From: Lentilactobacillus rapi DSM 19907 = JCM 15042
Lineage (GTDB): Bacteria; Bacillota; Bacilli; Lactobacillales; Lactobacillaceae
Assembly (NCBI RefSeq): GCF_001436255.1
Contig: NZ_AZEI01000003.1
Span: 1-64,000 of the forward strand
Direction: 5' to 3'
Length of the DNA stretch: 64,000 nucleotides
Part shown: piece by piece, positions 1 to 8,465 of the stretch
Numbering within the stretch: the first letter of the stretch is position 1
Layout: each line of letters opens with the position of its first letter
Notes under the pieces: model-generated
What the model saw: the letters and a program-made list of their open reading frames with translations, nothing else
What the model was told of the DNA's origin: nothing
The model's database searches: none
Translations under genes and position numbers: made by a program

Positions 1-37
1 CGTTTGTCTCAGTTTTCCTACGCCGCTTTTAGAGATC

Positions 38-751
38 TCAAACAGTTTCTAAGAAACAGCTGGCCACGATTTTCCAATTAATTGGACTTTGACCCACCAA
101 CTGGAACGCATACATAATTGCCAAGAGCATGATTGTTAACCAACAAGTGCCGCCAACATCCATTTTGCTTTTAGTTTGGCGTTTTTCTTCGTGAAAATAA
201 AGTTGAACCAAGATCATGACAATCAGGCCAATTGGCAAATTAATGAAAAAGATCCAGTGCCAGCTTAGTTGATCAACAATGAAACCTCCAAGTAACGGGG
301 CGATGACAGAAGCGATTCCCCAAGCAGAACTATTTAAGCCTAAAACCTGAGCGCGCTTCTCCAACGGATAAATATCAGCAATGATGGTGTTGGATATCGG
401 TAAAATTGACCCAGCCCCTATTCCTTGAACTGCCCGCCAAATAATCAAAACCAGCATGGAGTGAGAGAGTCCAGACATCACGGAACCAAAAATAAAGATT
501 GTAATGCCGCCGATAAACATGGGCTTGCGGCCGATACTATCAGCCAACTTCCCGTAGATTGGCGTTGCAATCGCATTGGTTAACAAAAAGATCGAGAAGA
601 CCCAATTCATCAGTGCAACGCCGTGAAGATCCCCAACGATTGTTGGCATCGCAGTTGACACAATTGTTCCTTCGATGGCTGCCATGAAAGTGGCAACAAA
701 AAGTGCAATTGTGACAAGCATAACGTTACTTTGTTTAGCTGTTTGTGACAT
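38..751 (-). pseudogene. Truncated MFS drug exporter (N-terminal half)
   Basis: About 237 residues are readable, with the hallmarks of a 14-helix DHA2/EmrB-QacA type proton-driven multidrug exporter. Near residues 16-35 is a first helix ending in an ATFMAAIEGTIV-like stretch (motif D1), followed by the cytoplasmic motif A (GKLADSIGRKPMF) around residue 70 and motif C-like helices around residue 140. Such proteins are normally about 470-500 residues, so roughly the second half is missing. The family-like sequence ends near WKIVAS and a stop follows a few codons later. The other two frames also close within about 50 bases, so this is not a single frameshift visible in the window. I start it at the ATG at 749-751, which follows a GTAAGGGG ribosome site at about 759-766. 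A longer start at 790 would lie inside the metK terminator. Probably non-functional, cut by an insertion or recombination near base 50. Confidence 0.75.
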
Positions 752-784
752 GAAATAACCCCTTACATTGATTTTTAGCCAAAA

Positions 785-812
785 AAGCACCCTTGAATTT
801 TCAAGGGCGTTT
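785..812 (-). terminator. Rho-independent terminator of metK
   Basis: On the minus strand a stem of CGCCCTTGA pairing with TCAAGGGTG around a short A/T loop is followed by a run of T. It lies 15-40 bases after the metK stop codon. Confidence 0.8.
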
Positions 813-826
813 TGCTGGTTAGCTGT

Positions 827-2017
827 TTATAACTTGAAATAATCTTTTAACGCATCAACCTTATCCGTATGCTCCCAAGGCAAGTCAATATCTGTCCTAC
901 CAAAGTGGCCATATGCGGCGGTTTGTTCATAAATTGGTCGTTTAAGATCCAACATTTTAATGATTCCTGCAGGTCGCAGGTCAAATAGTTTCCGAGTTGC
1001 TTCAATTAGCTTCTCTTCTGAAACCTTTCCGGTACCAAATGTGTTGATATCGATTGAAACTGGCGTAGCAACTCCAATGGCATAAGCCAACTGAATTTCA
1101 AGTTGGTCTGCTAAACCGGCTGCCACAATATTCTTGGCAATGTAACGAGCGGCATAACTGGCTGACCGATCAACCTTAGTCGCATCTTTACCGGAAAAGG
1201 CACCACCACCATGGTGAGCATAACCACCATAAGTGTCAACGATAATTTTCCGACCAGTCAAACCGGCATCCCCTTGAGGACCACCGATCACAAAGCGACC
1301 AGTTGGATTAACCAGATAACGGGTATTCCCGTCCAAGTACTTGTCTGGAATAACGGCCTTGATAATCTTTTCAATCACGTCAGAACGAACTTGATCCAAG
1401 CTGACGCCATCATCGTGCTGGGTACTCAAGACAACCGTATCCACTCGCATTGGTTTGTCGTTATCATCGTATTCCACAGTGACTTCGGCTTTTGCATCAG
1501 GCCCTAAGTAAGGAACCTCGCCAGACTTACGAAGATCAGCCTGCTTTCTCATTAACTTATGAGCTAATGAAATAGCCAATGGCATCAGTTCAGGGGTTTC
1601 GTTAATCGCATAACCAAACATCAATCCCTGATCACCAGCACCAATCTTATCAAGTGGATCCGTCTCACCATGACGTTCTTCTAAGGCATCATCAACCCCC
1701 TGAGCAATGTCAGGAGACTGTTCATCCAAGGCAACAATCACGGCACAGGAATCACCGTCAAAACCGTAACGACCATCACAATAACCGATTCGCTTGATGG
1801 TATTTCGAACAACTTTTTGGATATCAACATATGCTGTCGTTGATATTTCACCAAAAACTAAAACTAATCCAGTTGTCACGGATGTCTCACAGGCAACCCG
1901 GGCATCTGGATCTTGAGCTAACAAGGCATCAAGAATTGCATCACTAATTTGATCCGCAATCTTATCTGGATGACCTTCTGAAACTGATTCCGAAGTAAAT
2001 AAATGTTTTTCGCGCAT
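827..2017 (-). CDS. metK: S-adenosylmethionine synthetase
   Basis: Makes S-adenosylmethionine from methionine and ATP, releasing phosphate and pyrophosphate; a cytosolic homotetramer. The 396-residue product has the full family length and signatures: N-terminal [13 protein letters not shown] with the ATP-binding histidine, the [12 protein letters not shown] hexapeptide region near residue 120, and the glycine-rich P-loop-like [17 protein letters not shown] around residue 270. The ATG at 2015-2017 follows an AGGGGG ribosome site that forms part of an SMK riboswitch, so translation is expected to be shut off when SAM is abundant. It is a single-gene unit with its own promoter and terminator. 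Identification is essentially certain. Confidence 0.98.
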   Translation of the reverse strand: MREKHLFTSESVSEGHPDKIADQISDAILDALLAQDPDARVACETSVTTGLVLVFGEISTTAYVDIQKVVRNTIKRIGYCDGRYGFDGDSCAVIVALDEQSPDIAQGVDDALEERHGETDPLDKIGAGDQGLMFGYAINETPELMPLAISLAHKLMRKQADLRKSGEVPYLGPDAKAEVTVEYDDNDKPMRVDTVVLSTQHDDGVSLDQVRSDVIEKIIKAVIPDKYLDGNTRYLVNPTGRFVIGGPQGDAGLTGRKIIVDTYGGYAHHGGGAFSGKDATKVDRSASYAARYIAKNIVAAGLADQLEIQLAYAIGVATPVSIDINTFGTGKVSEEKLIEATRKLFDLRPAGIIKMLDLKRPIYEQTAAYGHFGRTDIDLPWEHTDKVDALKDYFKL

Positions 2018-2021
2018 TTTA

Positions 2022-2095
2022 TTTTCCCCCTATATATTTTTAAGGTTACAAGGCTTCTTCACGCATTACGTGAATCCTATCGGGAACTCATAACT
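2022..2095 (-). promoter_or_regulatory. SMK (SAM-III) riboswitch of metK
   Basis: The leader reads, in RNA sense, GUUAU..GUUCCCGAUAGGA, then a hairpin UUCACG/CGUGAA, then GCCUUGUAACC, and finally AGGGGG eight bases before the start codon. These are the conserved blocks of the SMK box known from metK of Lactobacillales. GUUAU can pair with GUAAC to close the structure. In the family, SAM binding pairs the Shine-Dalgarno with an anti-SD segment and blocks ribosomes. Seen by motif and layout; not folded by program. Confidence 0.92.
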
Positions 2096-2100
2096 TTATC

Positions 2101-2129
2101 ATGTTATCACAGATCATTTTATTTTGAAA
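2101..2129 (-). promoter_or_regulatory. metK promoter
   Basis: Minus-strand -35 TTTCAA (2124-2129), 17-base spacer, extended -10 TGATAACAT (2101-2106 for the hexamer). The predicted transcript starts a few bases before the first paired element of the SMK riboswitch, which supports both calls. Confidence 0.6.
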
Positions 2130-2218
2130 CCAATTATTTCAAAACCCGTTGACCCTTTGGCAAAAAAACATTACGATTATTTGTATGAATATTCAACTTC
2201 AATTGGGAGAAAGACGCT

Positions 2219-2923
2219 TTGACAAATTCAACTAAAAATTCAATGATTCAGTTTTCAATCAGAGTGGCCATCTCACTTTTTATCTGGATGCTGTTTGCGC
2301 ATTTGCCAATTAAATCATTCTTCGTGAACCAAGATCTAATCCAACTGATGGTCATCGGCATTCCGTTTGCCATCCTAATGAATCAAGTCCTCACTTCGCC
2401 CAAAAACCAATTACTTACAATTGCTTGTGATGCCCTTGTCGGTATCTTGAGCATCCGCCTTTTCTTAAACGCTGGCGCCTTGAATGCGTCGCTCATCCTG
2501 GTCGATTTTGTTTTCGCAAACATTTTGCTGCTGACTCCCTTGGTAAATGAACCGCATGGTCGGTGGATCATCTTTGGGGTCATTAATGGCAGTGGGGTCG
2601 CTTTTTTGTTCAACATCACAGACCATCACTACTTCTCGCTCATTTCACTTATGTACATTACAACCCTTATTTTTTCAAACATCTTTTTTTCATACCATGG
2701 GTTCATGAAGAAAAATAACCTCTCATCACTTTTGATCATCTTAATTTTGATTTTAATGCTATGTCTGACCCTACAATTATCATTGATTAGGATACTGTTA
2801 ATTGCAATTATCCTTGGATTTTATCTCTTTTTTGAATCTCAGGTTAATCCAAAAAATTCTGGGAAAAGGGCTAACGTATCTTCCGCGTGCTACCTGTTGT
2901 TTTCCCTGTTGGTCTGTTTGTAA
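2219..2923 (+). CDS. Uncharacterised multi-pass membrane protein
   Basis: I do not recognise this 234-residue protein. It begins at a TTG (2219-2221) placed after a GGGAGA ribosome site. About seven hydrophobic stretches cover residues 10-27, 35-52, 60-80, 85-105, 113-130, 140-160 and 172-200, with a short polar N-terminus and a C-terminal hydrophobic end. Polar residues are rare and no catalytic motif stands out. It runs in the opposite direction to metK and in the same direction as the unknown gene at 3050, from which it is separated by about 125 bases. Function unknown; integral membrane location is the only firm inference. Confidence 0.7.
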   Translation: MTNSTKNSMIQFSIRVAISLFIWMLFAHLPIKSFFVNQDLIQLMVIGIPFAILMNQVLTSPKNQLLTIACDALVGILSIRLFLNAGALNASLILVDFVFANILLLTPLVNEPHGRWIIFGVINGSGVAFLFNITDHHYFSLISLMYITTLIFSNIFFSYHGFMKKNNLSSLLIILILILMLCLTLQLSLIRILLIAIILGFYLFFESQVNPKNSGKRANVSSACYLLFSLLVCL

Positions 2924-3049
2924 GCCCTAAATATTATAATTTTGTTAATATCATTAATTTTACTAAAAGATATCCAAGATGAGGCCCCATTCACCTTCAA
3001 AACCAGCTATCATATCAATGATTGATAAATGGTGAGGGGCGGTGTAAAT

Positions 3050-3418
3050 ATGAATATCAGAGTCGTAGGCGACATTCGGAAGGGAAAGATTCAGCCTTCC
3101 CTGACCGGCAACCCAATTGTCGATGATGCCCTGTTACAAAATTTCTGCGAGCGTTTGAGGAACAATATCAATTCAGCTAACACATCAATCAAGGTTATTT
3201 CAGATCATTTCTTCGATCCAACCGAATTAACAGATGATGTCATTTTAATGGATAAACAAATTATTCGAGATTTCCCGGGAGATCTGCTCATTCCATTCAC
3301 AATTATTGGCGTTGATCACAGTGACCTTGTTCGTGGAAATGTTCACAATGCCATCAGCGCATTGAAACATTTCGCGAACGGTGACCCACTTTCAAACAAC
3401 CCAACGTTTTCAAAATAA
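3050..3418 (+). CDS. Uncharacterised 122-residue cytosolic protein
   Basis: No family recognised. The start is the ATG at 3050, six to eight bases after a strong GAGGGGCGG ribosome site; an upstream in-frame GTG at 3029 would overlap that site. The protein is soluble and mixed alpha/beta in composition, with a short basic N-terminus (MNIRVVGDIRKGKIQ) and the acidic-hydrophobic stretch FDPTELTDDVILMD near residue 60. No signal peptide or membrane segment is visible. It stands alone with a strong terminator directly after it and lies near, but not clearly in an operon with, the membrane gene at 2219. Confidence 0.65.
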   Translation: MNIRVVGDIRKGKIQPSLTGNPIVDDALLQNFCERLRNNINSANTSIKVISDHFFDPTELTDDVILMDKQIIRDFPGDLLIPFTIIGVDHSDLVRGNVHNAISALKHFANGDPLSNNPTFSK

Positions 3419-3463
3419 GAGTTCAGCTGCAGCCTGATTCATGCAACTGAACTCTTATTTTAG
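3413..3463 (+). terminator. Terminator after the 3050 gene
   Basis: AAATAAGAGTTCAG at 3413-3426 is perfectly repeated in inverted form at 3447-3460 (CTGAACTCTTATTT). The palindrome can end transcription from either side and also lies beyond the corA stop. Confidence 0.85.
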
Positions 3464-3587
3464 GCTTTATCATGACAGTGCTTAAATCTTAAAATAGACG
3501 AGGCACCCAACAGCTGGTACCACCAACCAGTAATGGAGTAATCGAAATTTTTTCTGTTTGATAAACGATCCACCCTAATCTCACTTG

Positions 3588-4493
3588 TTAATGTCGGCGA
3601 TTAAACCGAATATGTAGAAACATCCAAACAACCAGTAATAGCGTGATCACCAGTGTGTAAAACCACGCCGCATCATTTTCAGCAAACGGTAGCTTGACGT
3701 TCATCCCATAAAAGCCCGAAACAATTGGCGGAATCGCTAGAATCAGTGACCAAACCGTCAGAAATTGCATGGTTTGGTTTAATTTGTTATTCAAGATATT
3801 ACCAAACGCAGATTCTGTTTCACTCACGACATCCCCAACCACATCAAACATTGTCTGACACTGTTTATATTCAATCAAGAGATCAGAAATTTGCTGGTCG
3901 GCACTTTTAGATAAGGCAGCCGTTAATTTCAATTTTTCATGGAAGGTTCCTTGAAGTTCCTGGATTGCAATCAAATTCCCAGCGGTTGCCGAGCGCAAAT
4001 ACACCAAATTGGTTTTCATCATTGCTAAATTGTCCAAATTCTGATTACTAATTCCGCGACCATGAACCCCCTCAAGCTTCTCGGCTCTCTGGCTAATGTC
4101 GTCCAGTTTATCGAAATACGGCGTTAGAATCGCCATTAAAATTGCTAAAATATGATTACTAATTTGTGAAGAACCAAGGGCCGACTGCTTTTTGACAAGC
4201 GTTGCCTGATCCGTGTCATGGCAAACAGAAATTAGCACCTTGTCACTGAACCCTAAAAAGATTGGTACTGTGGTTGCGTGACTTTCTGCAATTGATCCCA
4301 TTGCTCGAACGACCAAGACGCCGAAGTCCGACAGATCATCATAAGCAGAACGGGGTTGTTCATGGCGATCAAGTATGTAATTTTTAAACTTTTTTGGCAG
4401 CTGATATTTATTGATAATGTCATTCAGCTCACGCTCACTGGGGTCAACTGCTTCCACCCAAGTGTAGGTGGCAAATTCATGAATTGCGATCAT
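3588..4493 (-). CDS. corA: CorA-family magnesium/divalent cation channel
   Basis: Membrane channel that lets Mg2+ (and possibly other divalent cations) into the cell down its gradient; family members are homopentamers. The 301-residue protein has the CorA layout: a soluble N-terminal domain, a long helical stalk (about residues 150-235), and two C-terminal helices. The first helix ends in the diagnostic YGMN motif (residues ~264-267) that forms the selectivity loop. The tail is basic (HIRFNRRH). An ATG with an upstream GAGGAAAA site supports the start. No M-box leader is visible upstream. Substrate cannot be fixed from sequence because CorA relatives also carry Co2+, Ni2+ or Zn2+. Confidence 0.9.
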   Translation of the reverse strand: MIAIHEFATYTWVEAVDPSERELNDIINKYQLPKKFKNYILDRHEQPRSAYDDLSDFGVLVVRAMGSIAESHATTVPIFLGFSDKVLISVCHDTDQATLVKKQSALGSSQISNHILAILMAILTPYFDKLDDISQRAEKLEGVHGRGISNQNLDNLAMMKTNLVYLRSATAGNLIAIQELQGTFHEKLKLTAALSKSADQQISDLLIEYKQCQTMFDVVGDVVSETESAFGNILNNKLNQTMQFLTVWSLILAIPPIVSGFYGMNVKLPFAENDAAWFYTLVITLLLVVWMFLHIRFNRRH

Positions 4494-4631
4494 TGCTTTT
4501 TCCTCGTTAATATTTATTGGTGGTTACATAACTAAATTGTAAGGGACCCAGGTGACTTTTTCAAATTGAACGTCGCAACGTTCAATCAGCTCAACTAAGC
4601 CCAGTCGATTCAGTTATGATGGCATCAGAAA

Positions 4632-4668
4632 TGCCCACCAAAATCTCAAATTTCGATTTTAGTGGGCA
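4632..4668 (-). terminator. Terminator of the amino acid permease gene
   Basis: TGCCCACTAAAATC pairs with GATTTTGGTGGGCA on the minus strand (one G-T pair), 20 bases after the permease stop. The T-run after it is short. Confidence 0.65.
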
Positions 4669-4687
4669 GTAATTTATTTCTAATTAT

Positions 4688-6040
4688 TCAGCTTTTTTTC
4701 TGAGTCAGTTGATAAACCAAAAGCATTGTGGCCACCGAAACGATTGAAATGATCATCGCAACTCTTGTCGAAGAACTGACCAAAAGAAATCCAAGAATGA
4801 AAATGAAAAATACCAAACTGATGTAGTCAGCAATTGGATAACCAGGCATCTTGAAGGCTTTAACCCCCTTAGGATTGGCTCTGCGGTACTTTACGTGGAC
4901 AATCAGTAAGACCACCCAGACAACCACAAAGTTGATCGTTGACACACTGGAAACCAAGTTAAAGACACCTGCTGGAATAAAATAATTTAAAACGACGATA
5001 ATCAGCAGAAAGGCCGTGGAAAAGTTCAAAGCGATGTTGGGAACCCCATTTCGCCCCAATCGATTGAGAAATGAGGAGGCATTTCCACCCATACTGAGTG
5101 CATACATCGTCCGGCTGGTACTAAATAAGCAGCTATTGGTAGCGGAAATTGCCGCCGTCAGCACCACAAAATTCAAAATTCCGGCTGCTCCAATAATGCC
5201 AATTCCAGAGAATACTTGAACAAATGGACTTGCGGTTGTGGTGATTTTATTCCAGGGATAGACACTCATCACCGCAATCATTGACCCAACATAGAAAAGT
5301 CCGATTCGGATTGGCAAACTATTAATTGCCTTTGGCAGGTTCAGCTCCGGATTATCGGTTTCACCGGCTGTCAGCCCTACCATCTCAATGCCAACAAAGG
5401 CAAAGACCACCATTTGAAACGACATTAGGAAACCGTGAGCCCCAGTGGGAAAGAAGCCACCATGAGAAACCAAATTACTAAATGAAGCAGTTGAACTGCT
5501 GGTTTTGACATGGAACAACGCTAGGCCCACCCCAACGACAACCAAAAGAATAATGGCAACCACTTTAATCATTGAGAACCAAGATTCCAACTCGCCAAAC
5601 AAGCCAACGTTAACCATGTTTGCGCAGAATAGACATAGCAGAATTACCAATGGCGGCACCCACTGAGGAACCCCTGGAAACCAATATTTGATATAAATGC
5701 CAGTGGCAGTCAAATCGGCCATGGCTAAACTAATCCAGCAGAACCAGTAAGTCCAACCAGTCACAAATTCCCAGCGGTCACCAAGGTAAAGTTTGACAAA
5801 GTCCAGAAACGAATGCTTACTGGTATCGGATAAAAGTAGCTCTCCAATTGCACGCATCAACAGGAAGCAAAAAATTCCAACGATTAGGTAGGACAAGATA
5901 ATGGATGGTCCGGAAGTGTGAATGGCTGATCCGGATCCAAGAAACAATCCGGTTCCAATCGCACCCCCAATTGCAATCATCTGAATATGGCGACTCTTCA
6001 ATGAACGTGACAATGTATTTGTTGACTTACTTGACTCCAT
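4688..6040 (-). CDS. APC amino acid permease, CycA-like
   Basis: A 450-residue, 12-helix proton-coupled importer of the amino acid-polyamine-organocation superfamily. The N-terminal block RHIQMIAIGGAIGTGLFLG is the unwound helix-1 substrate site of this family. Long stretches (the SIILSYLIVG and FTGWTYWFCW-like regions, VFAFVGIEMVGLTAGE) resemble the D-serine/D-alanine/glycine permease CycA more than lysine or aromatic permeases. The ATG at 6038-6040 is chosen because an AGGAGG lies just upstream; the longer frame to 6151 runs through the T-box leader and is not coding. The T-box means expression rises when a particular tRNA is uncharged, so this is an import response to amino acid starvation. 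The amino acid itself is uncertain; Ser, Ala or Gly would fit the family. Confidence 0.88.
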   Translation of the reverse strand: MESSKSTNTLSRSLKSRHIQMIAIGGAIGTGLFLGSGSAIHTSGPSIILSYLIVGIFCFLLMRAIGELLLSDTSKHSFLDFVKLYLGDRWEFVTGWTYWFCWISLAMADLTATGIYIKYWFPGVPQWVPPLVILLCLFCANMVNVGLFGELESWFSMIKVVAIILLVVVGVGLALFHVKTSSSTASFSNLVSHGGFFPTGAHGFLMSFQMVVFAFVGIEMVGLTAGETDNPELNLPKAINSLPIRIGLFYVGSMIAVMSVYPWNKITTTASPFVQVFSGIGIIGAAGILNFVVLTAAISATNSCLFSTSRTMYALSMGGNASSFLNRLGRNGVPNIALNFSTAFLLIIVVLNYFIPAGVFNLVSSVSTINFVVVWVVLLIVHVKYRRANPKGVKAFKMPGYPIADYISLVFFIFILGFLLVSSSTRVAMIISIVSVATMLLVYQLTQKKS

Positions 6041-6054
6041 CTGGTTTCCTCCTT

Positions 6055-6236
6055 CAAATAAAAAATACCCCCAGTACCAGTTACGGTACCAGGGGCATTC
6101 GTGAGAACGCGGTTCCACCCAAATTCTGCAACACACTATGTATTGCCTCAAAATGCAGATATTGGCTGCAACCAGTTATGTGCTCTGCCATAAACTTTTG
6201 CTGACTTCCAGCGACTATCAGCTCTCTGGTGATTAG
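6055..6236 (-). promoter_or_regulatory. T-box riboswitch of the permease
   Basis: The leader has the invariant T-box sequence GGGTGGAACCGCG (6107-6119), a stem-I start AGAGAGC, a distal-loop GCTGGAA motif of the GNUGNRA type, and a strong terminator hairpin (6065-6097) with GCCCCTGGTACC pairing with GGTACTGGGGG before a T-run. Uncharged tRNA should stabilise the antiterminator. Stem I looks compact. In the expected specifier region the bases GGCAGAGCACA contain GGC (Gly), GCA (Ala) and AGC (Ser), so the cognate tRNA is not settled by eye. Confidence 0.93.
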
Positions 6237-6242
6237 TTAATA

Positions 6243-6270
6243 AGTATACGGATGATTTTTAAAAAGTCAA
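6243..6270 (-). promoter_or_regulatory. Promoter of the T-box leader
   Basis: Minus-strand -35 TTGACT (6265-6270), 16-base spacer, -10 TATACT (6243-6248). It places the start near 6236, directly before stem I. Confidence 0.75.
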
Positions 6271-6423
6271 GGGTAAATTCTTAACAATTACGGAGTCAAA
6301 GTTAATATCATACGGGTTACTCAATTTTTTAATCACAAATGATTGAAATCCTGCTCAAATCAGTGTACCTTTAGGTCAGTTAAAGTGAAAGATACTTTTA
6401 TTTCGATATTTGGAGGGATTCAG

Positions 6424-6981
6424 ATGAGTTCACATACTGCCTTACTGATTATTGATTACACAAACGATTTTGTGGCTGACAAAGGTGCCCTCTCTTGCGG
6501 GAAAGCAGGTCAAGATATTGAGCCGACTATCATTAAGCTCGCCAACCAATTCGTTCAAAACGGAGATTGGGTAATTTTACCAACCGACGTTCACAAGCCC
6601 AATGATCCTTATCATCCAGAAACCAAACTATTTCCGCCCCACAATGTCCGCAATACTTGGGGACGAGAATTTTACAACGGCTTGAAGGACTGGTTTACTG
6701 CCAATCAAACTGAAGATAAAGTCTATATGTACGATAAAACCCGCTATAGTGCCTTTGCGGAAACGGACTTGGATATTCGGCTACGGGAACGCCATATTGA
6801 TACTCTGCATTTAGTTGGGGTTTGTACCGATATTTGCGTGCTGCACACGGCGGTTGATGCTTATAATCTCAATTACGACATCGTTGTTCATCAAAACGGA
6901 GTTGCTGGACTGACCCCTGAAGGAAAAAAGTGGGCTTTAGGACATTTTAAGAATGTGCTTGGCGCAACGGTTGTCGACTAG
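6424..6981 (+). CDS. Nicotinamidase-like cysteine hydrolase
   Basis: A 185-residue isochorismatase-fold hydrolase, most likely nicotinamidase, which turns nicotinamide into nicotinate for NAD salvage. The catalytic triad is visible: Asp in LLIIDYTNDF (residue ~10), Lys in MYDKTRYSAF (~102) and Cys in GVCTDICVLHTA (~137). The metal site typical of nicotinamidases, D-x-H followed by a later H (TDVHKPNDPYHPE..FPPHN, residues ~58-78), is present, which separates it from plain isochorismatases. The ATG at 6424 follows GGAGGGA; upstream in-frame codons lack a site. It is a single plus-strand gene between the T-box permease and an unknown gene. Substrate assignment is by family and not proven. Confidence 0.82.
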   Translation: MSSHTALLIIDYTNDFVADKGALSCGKAGQDIEPTIIKLANQFVQNGDWVILPTDVHKPNDPYHPETKLFPPHNVRNTWGREFYNGLKDWFTANQTEDKVYMYDKTRYSAFAETDLDIRLRERHIDTLHLVGVCTDICVLHTAVDAYNLNYDIVVHQNGVAGLTPEGKKWALGHFKNVLGATVVD

Positions 6982-7112
6982 ATTTGAGCTACCCCCTTTG
7001 CAAAATAATCCGATTTAGTGTTTAATGAACGTCAGATGACTAAACATAAGATCGAATGGTCAAGTACTTTTTATGCTTGGCGATTATTTTTGTACTTAAG
7101 GAGGCGTCACTC

Positions 7113-7475
7113 ATGGCTAATAAATTGCCAAGGTACAATAAGGAACAATGGGAACGCGCTAAGGAAGCTGTTTTACAGGAATATGATGATTACAAAGTTA
7201 CTTTAAGACAACAAGGTGTTGATTACACAATCAAAAATTCCCGGCAATTACTAATTTATCAGGACTTGGTTGCTGAATGGAACCACAAACTCGGAACAGT
7301 CATTAGTGACCTGGAGGACAACGTTTTTGCCCTGACCGTTTTTGATGATTTGAAGAAACGAAAAGTCAGTTCCTTACTCAAACGTGGCTATGAACACATT
7401 TCGAGCTGGCCTGACTTTAATCCAACCGCCTTGGCCCTGTGGCTGGAACTTGATGAAGACGAAGCAATGGCTTAA
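7113..7475 (+). CDS. Uncharacterised 120-residue protein
   Basis: No confident family. The ATG at 7113 follows a textbook AAGGAGG; the longer frame from 7056 is ignored. The protein is soluble, rich in charged residues and likely mostly helical, with an N-terminal lysine/glutamate-rich half (RYNKEQWERAKEAVLQEYDD) and an acidic end (LELDEDEAMA). No signal peptide, membrane helix or known catalytic motif is visible. It stands in front of a strong bidirectional terminator shared with the Asp23 operon that converges from the right. Confidence 0.7.
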   Translation: MANKLPRYNKEQWERAKEAVLQEYDDYKVTLRQQGVDYTIKNSRQLLIYQDLVAEWNHKLGTVISDLEDNVFALTVFDDLKKRKVSSLLKRGYEHISSWPDFNPTALALWLELDEDEAMA

Positions 7476-7502
7476 TAACTGAAATACGTGTAGCCTGGAC
7501 CA

Positions 7503-7563
7503 AAATTAAAGAGCATCCTGACTGAAATCTAAACATGATTTCGATCAGGGTGCTCTTTAATTT
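7503..7563. terminator. Bidirectional terminator
   Basis: AAATTAAAGAGCA..CCTGA at the left pairs with TCAGG.GTGCTCTTTAATTT at the right, A- and T-flanked on both strands. It separates the 7113 gene from the convergent envelope-stress operon. Confidence 0.85.
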
Positions 7564-7575
7564 GGCCATAACAGC

Positions 7576-7995
7576 TCATTTATCCTTGTCCTTCTTTTTA
7601 TCGTTCTTGCGATTCTTATTCATAAATTCTTCCCGAGTCTGGAGCTCTTTGACGTTAATCTTGATTTCAGTTGGTTTGAGATCCGTCATTTCATTGATTG
7701 CTTGAGACAATTTATTGGTTACCTTGTTGAAGACACTTGGAATACACTTACCATATTCCAATACCGCATCCATCGATAACTTAACTTCTTTGTCATCATT
7801 ATCCAAATCTACCTTAACGCCCATTGCTGGGTCAGTTTCGTCACTAAAGCGGTCGGTAACTGAGTCAATCAAATTACCTTCCAGGGATAGAACCCCATCT
7901 ACGTCACGAACAGTGTTACCAGCAATCTTTGCCAAAACATCGTCTTCATAGGTTAATACAGTTGCGACACCTGCGTCTTTGTGTTGTTCAGCCAT
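7576..7995 (-). CDS. Asp23/Gls24 family envelope stress protein
   Basis: A 139-residue alkaline-shock (Asp23/Gls24) protein, last gene of a five-gene operon. Family members form a cytosolic layer beneath the membrane, held there by the AmaP anchor. Typical sequence features are the VRDVDGVLSLEGNL block near residue 35, the DRFS stretch, and VDLDNDDKEVKLSMDAVLEYG, followed by a lysine/asparagine-rich, highly charged tail (about the last 20 residues). I start it at the ATG at 7993-7995, eight bases after AGGAGG; the ATG at 7999 is too close to that site. It is a diverged paralogue of the neighbouring gene at 8018. Confidence 0.88.
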   Translation of the reverse strand: MAEQHKDAGVATVLTYEDDVLAKIAGNTVRDVDGVLSLEGNLIDSVTDRFSDETDPAMGVKVDLDNDDKEVKLSMDAVLEYGKCIPSVFNKVTNKLSQAINEMTDLKPTEIKINVKELQTREEFMNKNRKNDKKKDKDK

Positions 7996-8017
7996 TATCA
8001 TATCCTCCTAAGGTTTA

Positions 8018-8449
8018 TTATTTCACTCTGTCATCAGTTACATCGTTGGCAATTTTATCCTTCTTACGGTCGCTTTGTTGGTCCCATTCTTGTTTGGTCA
8101 GGACATCATTGATATTTAGGTTTAATTCAACCACGTCTAAACCAGTATAGTTTTTAATTGCCCGTTGGGTCCGTGTACAAACTTCGTCAAAAATTTGTCG
8201 GGCATCTGCCCCATATTCAATTGTTGCTTCCATATCCAGCGCGACCTGTTTTTCACCAACTTCGGCATCAATGCCTTTCGTCGGATCAGTGGATTTTGAG
8301 AATCGATCTGCCAATTCACTAATCATTCCACCATCCAGCGATAAAATACCGTCAACATTTCGACAAACCAGTCCGGCAATTTTTTCGATCACAGAATTTT
8401 CAAACGTTAATTTTCTGGTTAATTCTGGTTTTTGTACGGTTGCATCCAT
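8018..8449 (-). CDS. Asp23/Gls24 family envelope stress protein
   Basis: A 143-residue Asp23/Gls24 protein and paralogue of its downstream neighbour. It shares the motif CRNVDGILSLDGGMISELADRF-like (residues ~29-50) and VALDMEATIEYGADA with that protein. Several starts are possible (TTG at 8458, ATG at 8455, ATG at 8449); the last has the best distance (9 bases) from AAGGAG. It also ends in a charged tail (QQSDRKKDKIAND). Its place between the DUF2273 gene and the second Asp23 gene fits the usual amaP-DUF2273-asp23 order. Role inferred: membrane-associated scaffold in envelope stress. Confidence 0.88.
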   Translation of the reverse strand: MDATVQKPELTRKLTFENSVIEKIAGLVCRNVDGILSLDGGMISELADRFSKSTDPTKGIDAEVGEKQVALDMEATIEYGADARQIFDEVCTRTQRAIKNYTGLDVVELNLNINDVLTKQEWDQQSDRKKDKIANDVTDDRVK

Positions 8450-8465
8450 CAACATCAACTCCTTT

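Noticed and set aside
4688-6151. Longer permease start at 6151
   Set aside because: The extra 37 codons lie in the T-box core and terminator; the ATG at 6040 has AGGAGG.
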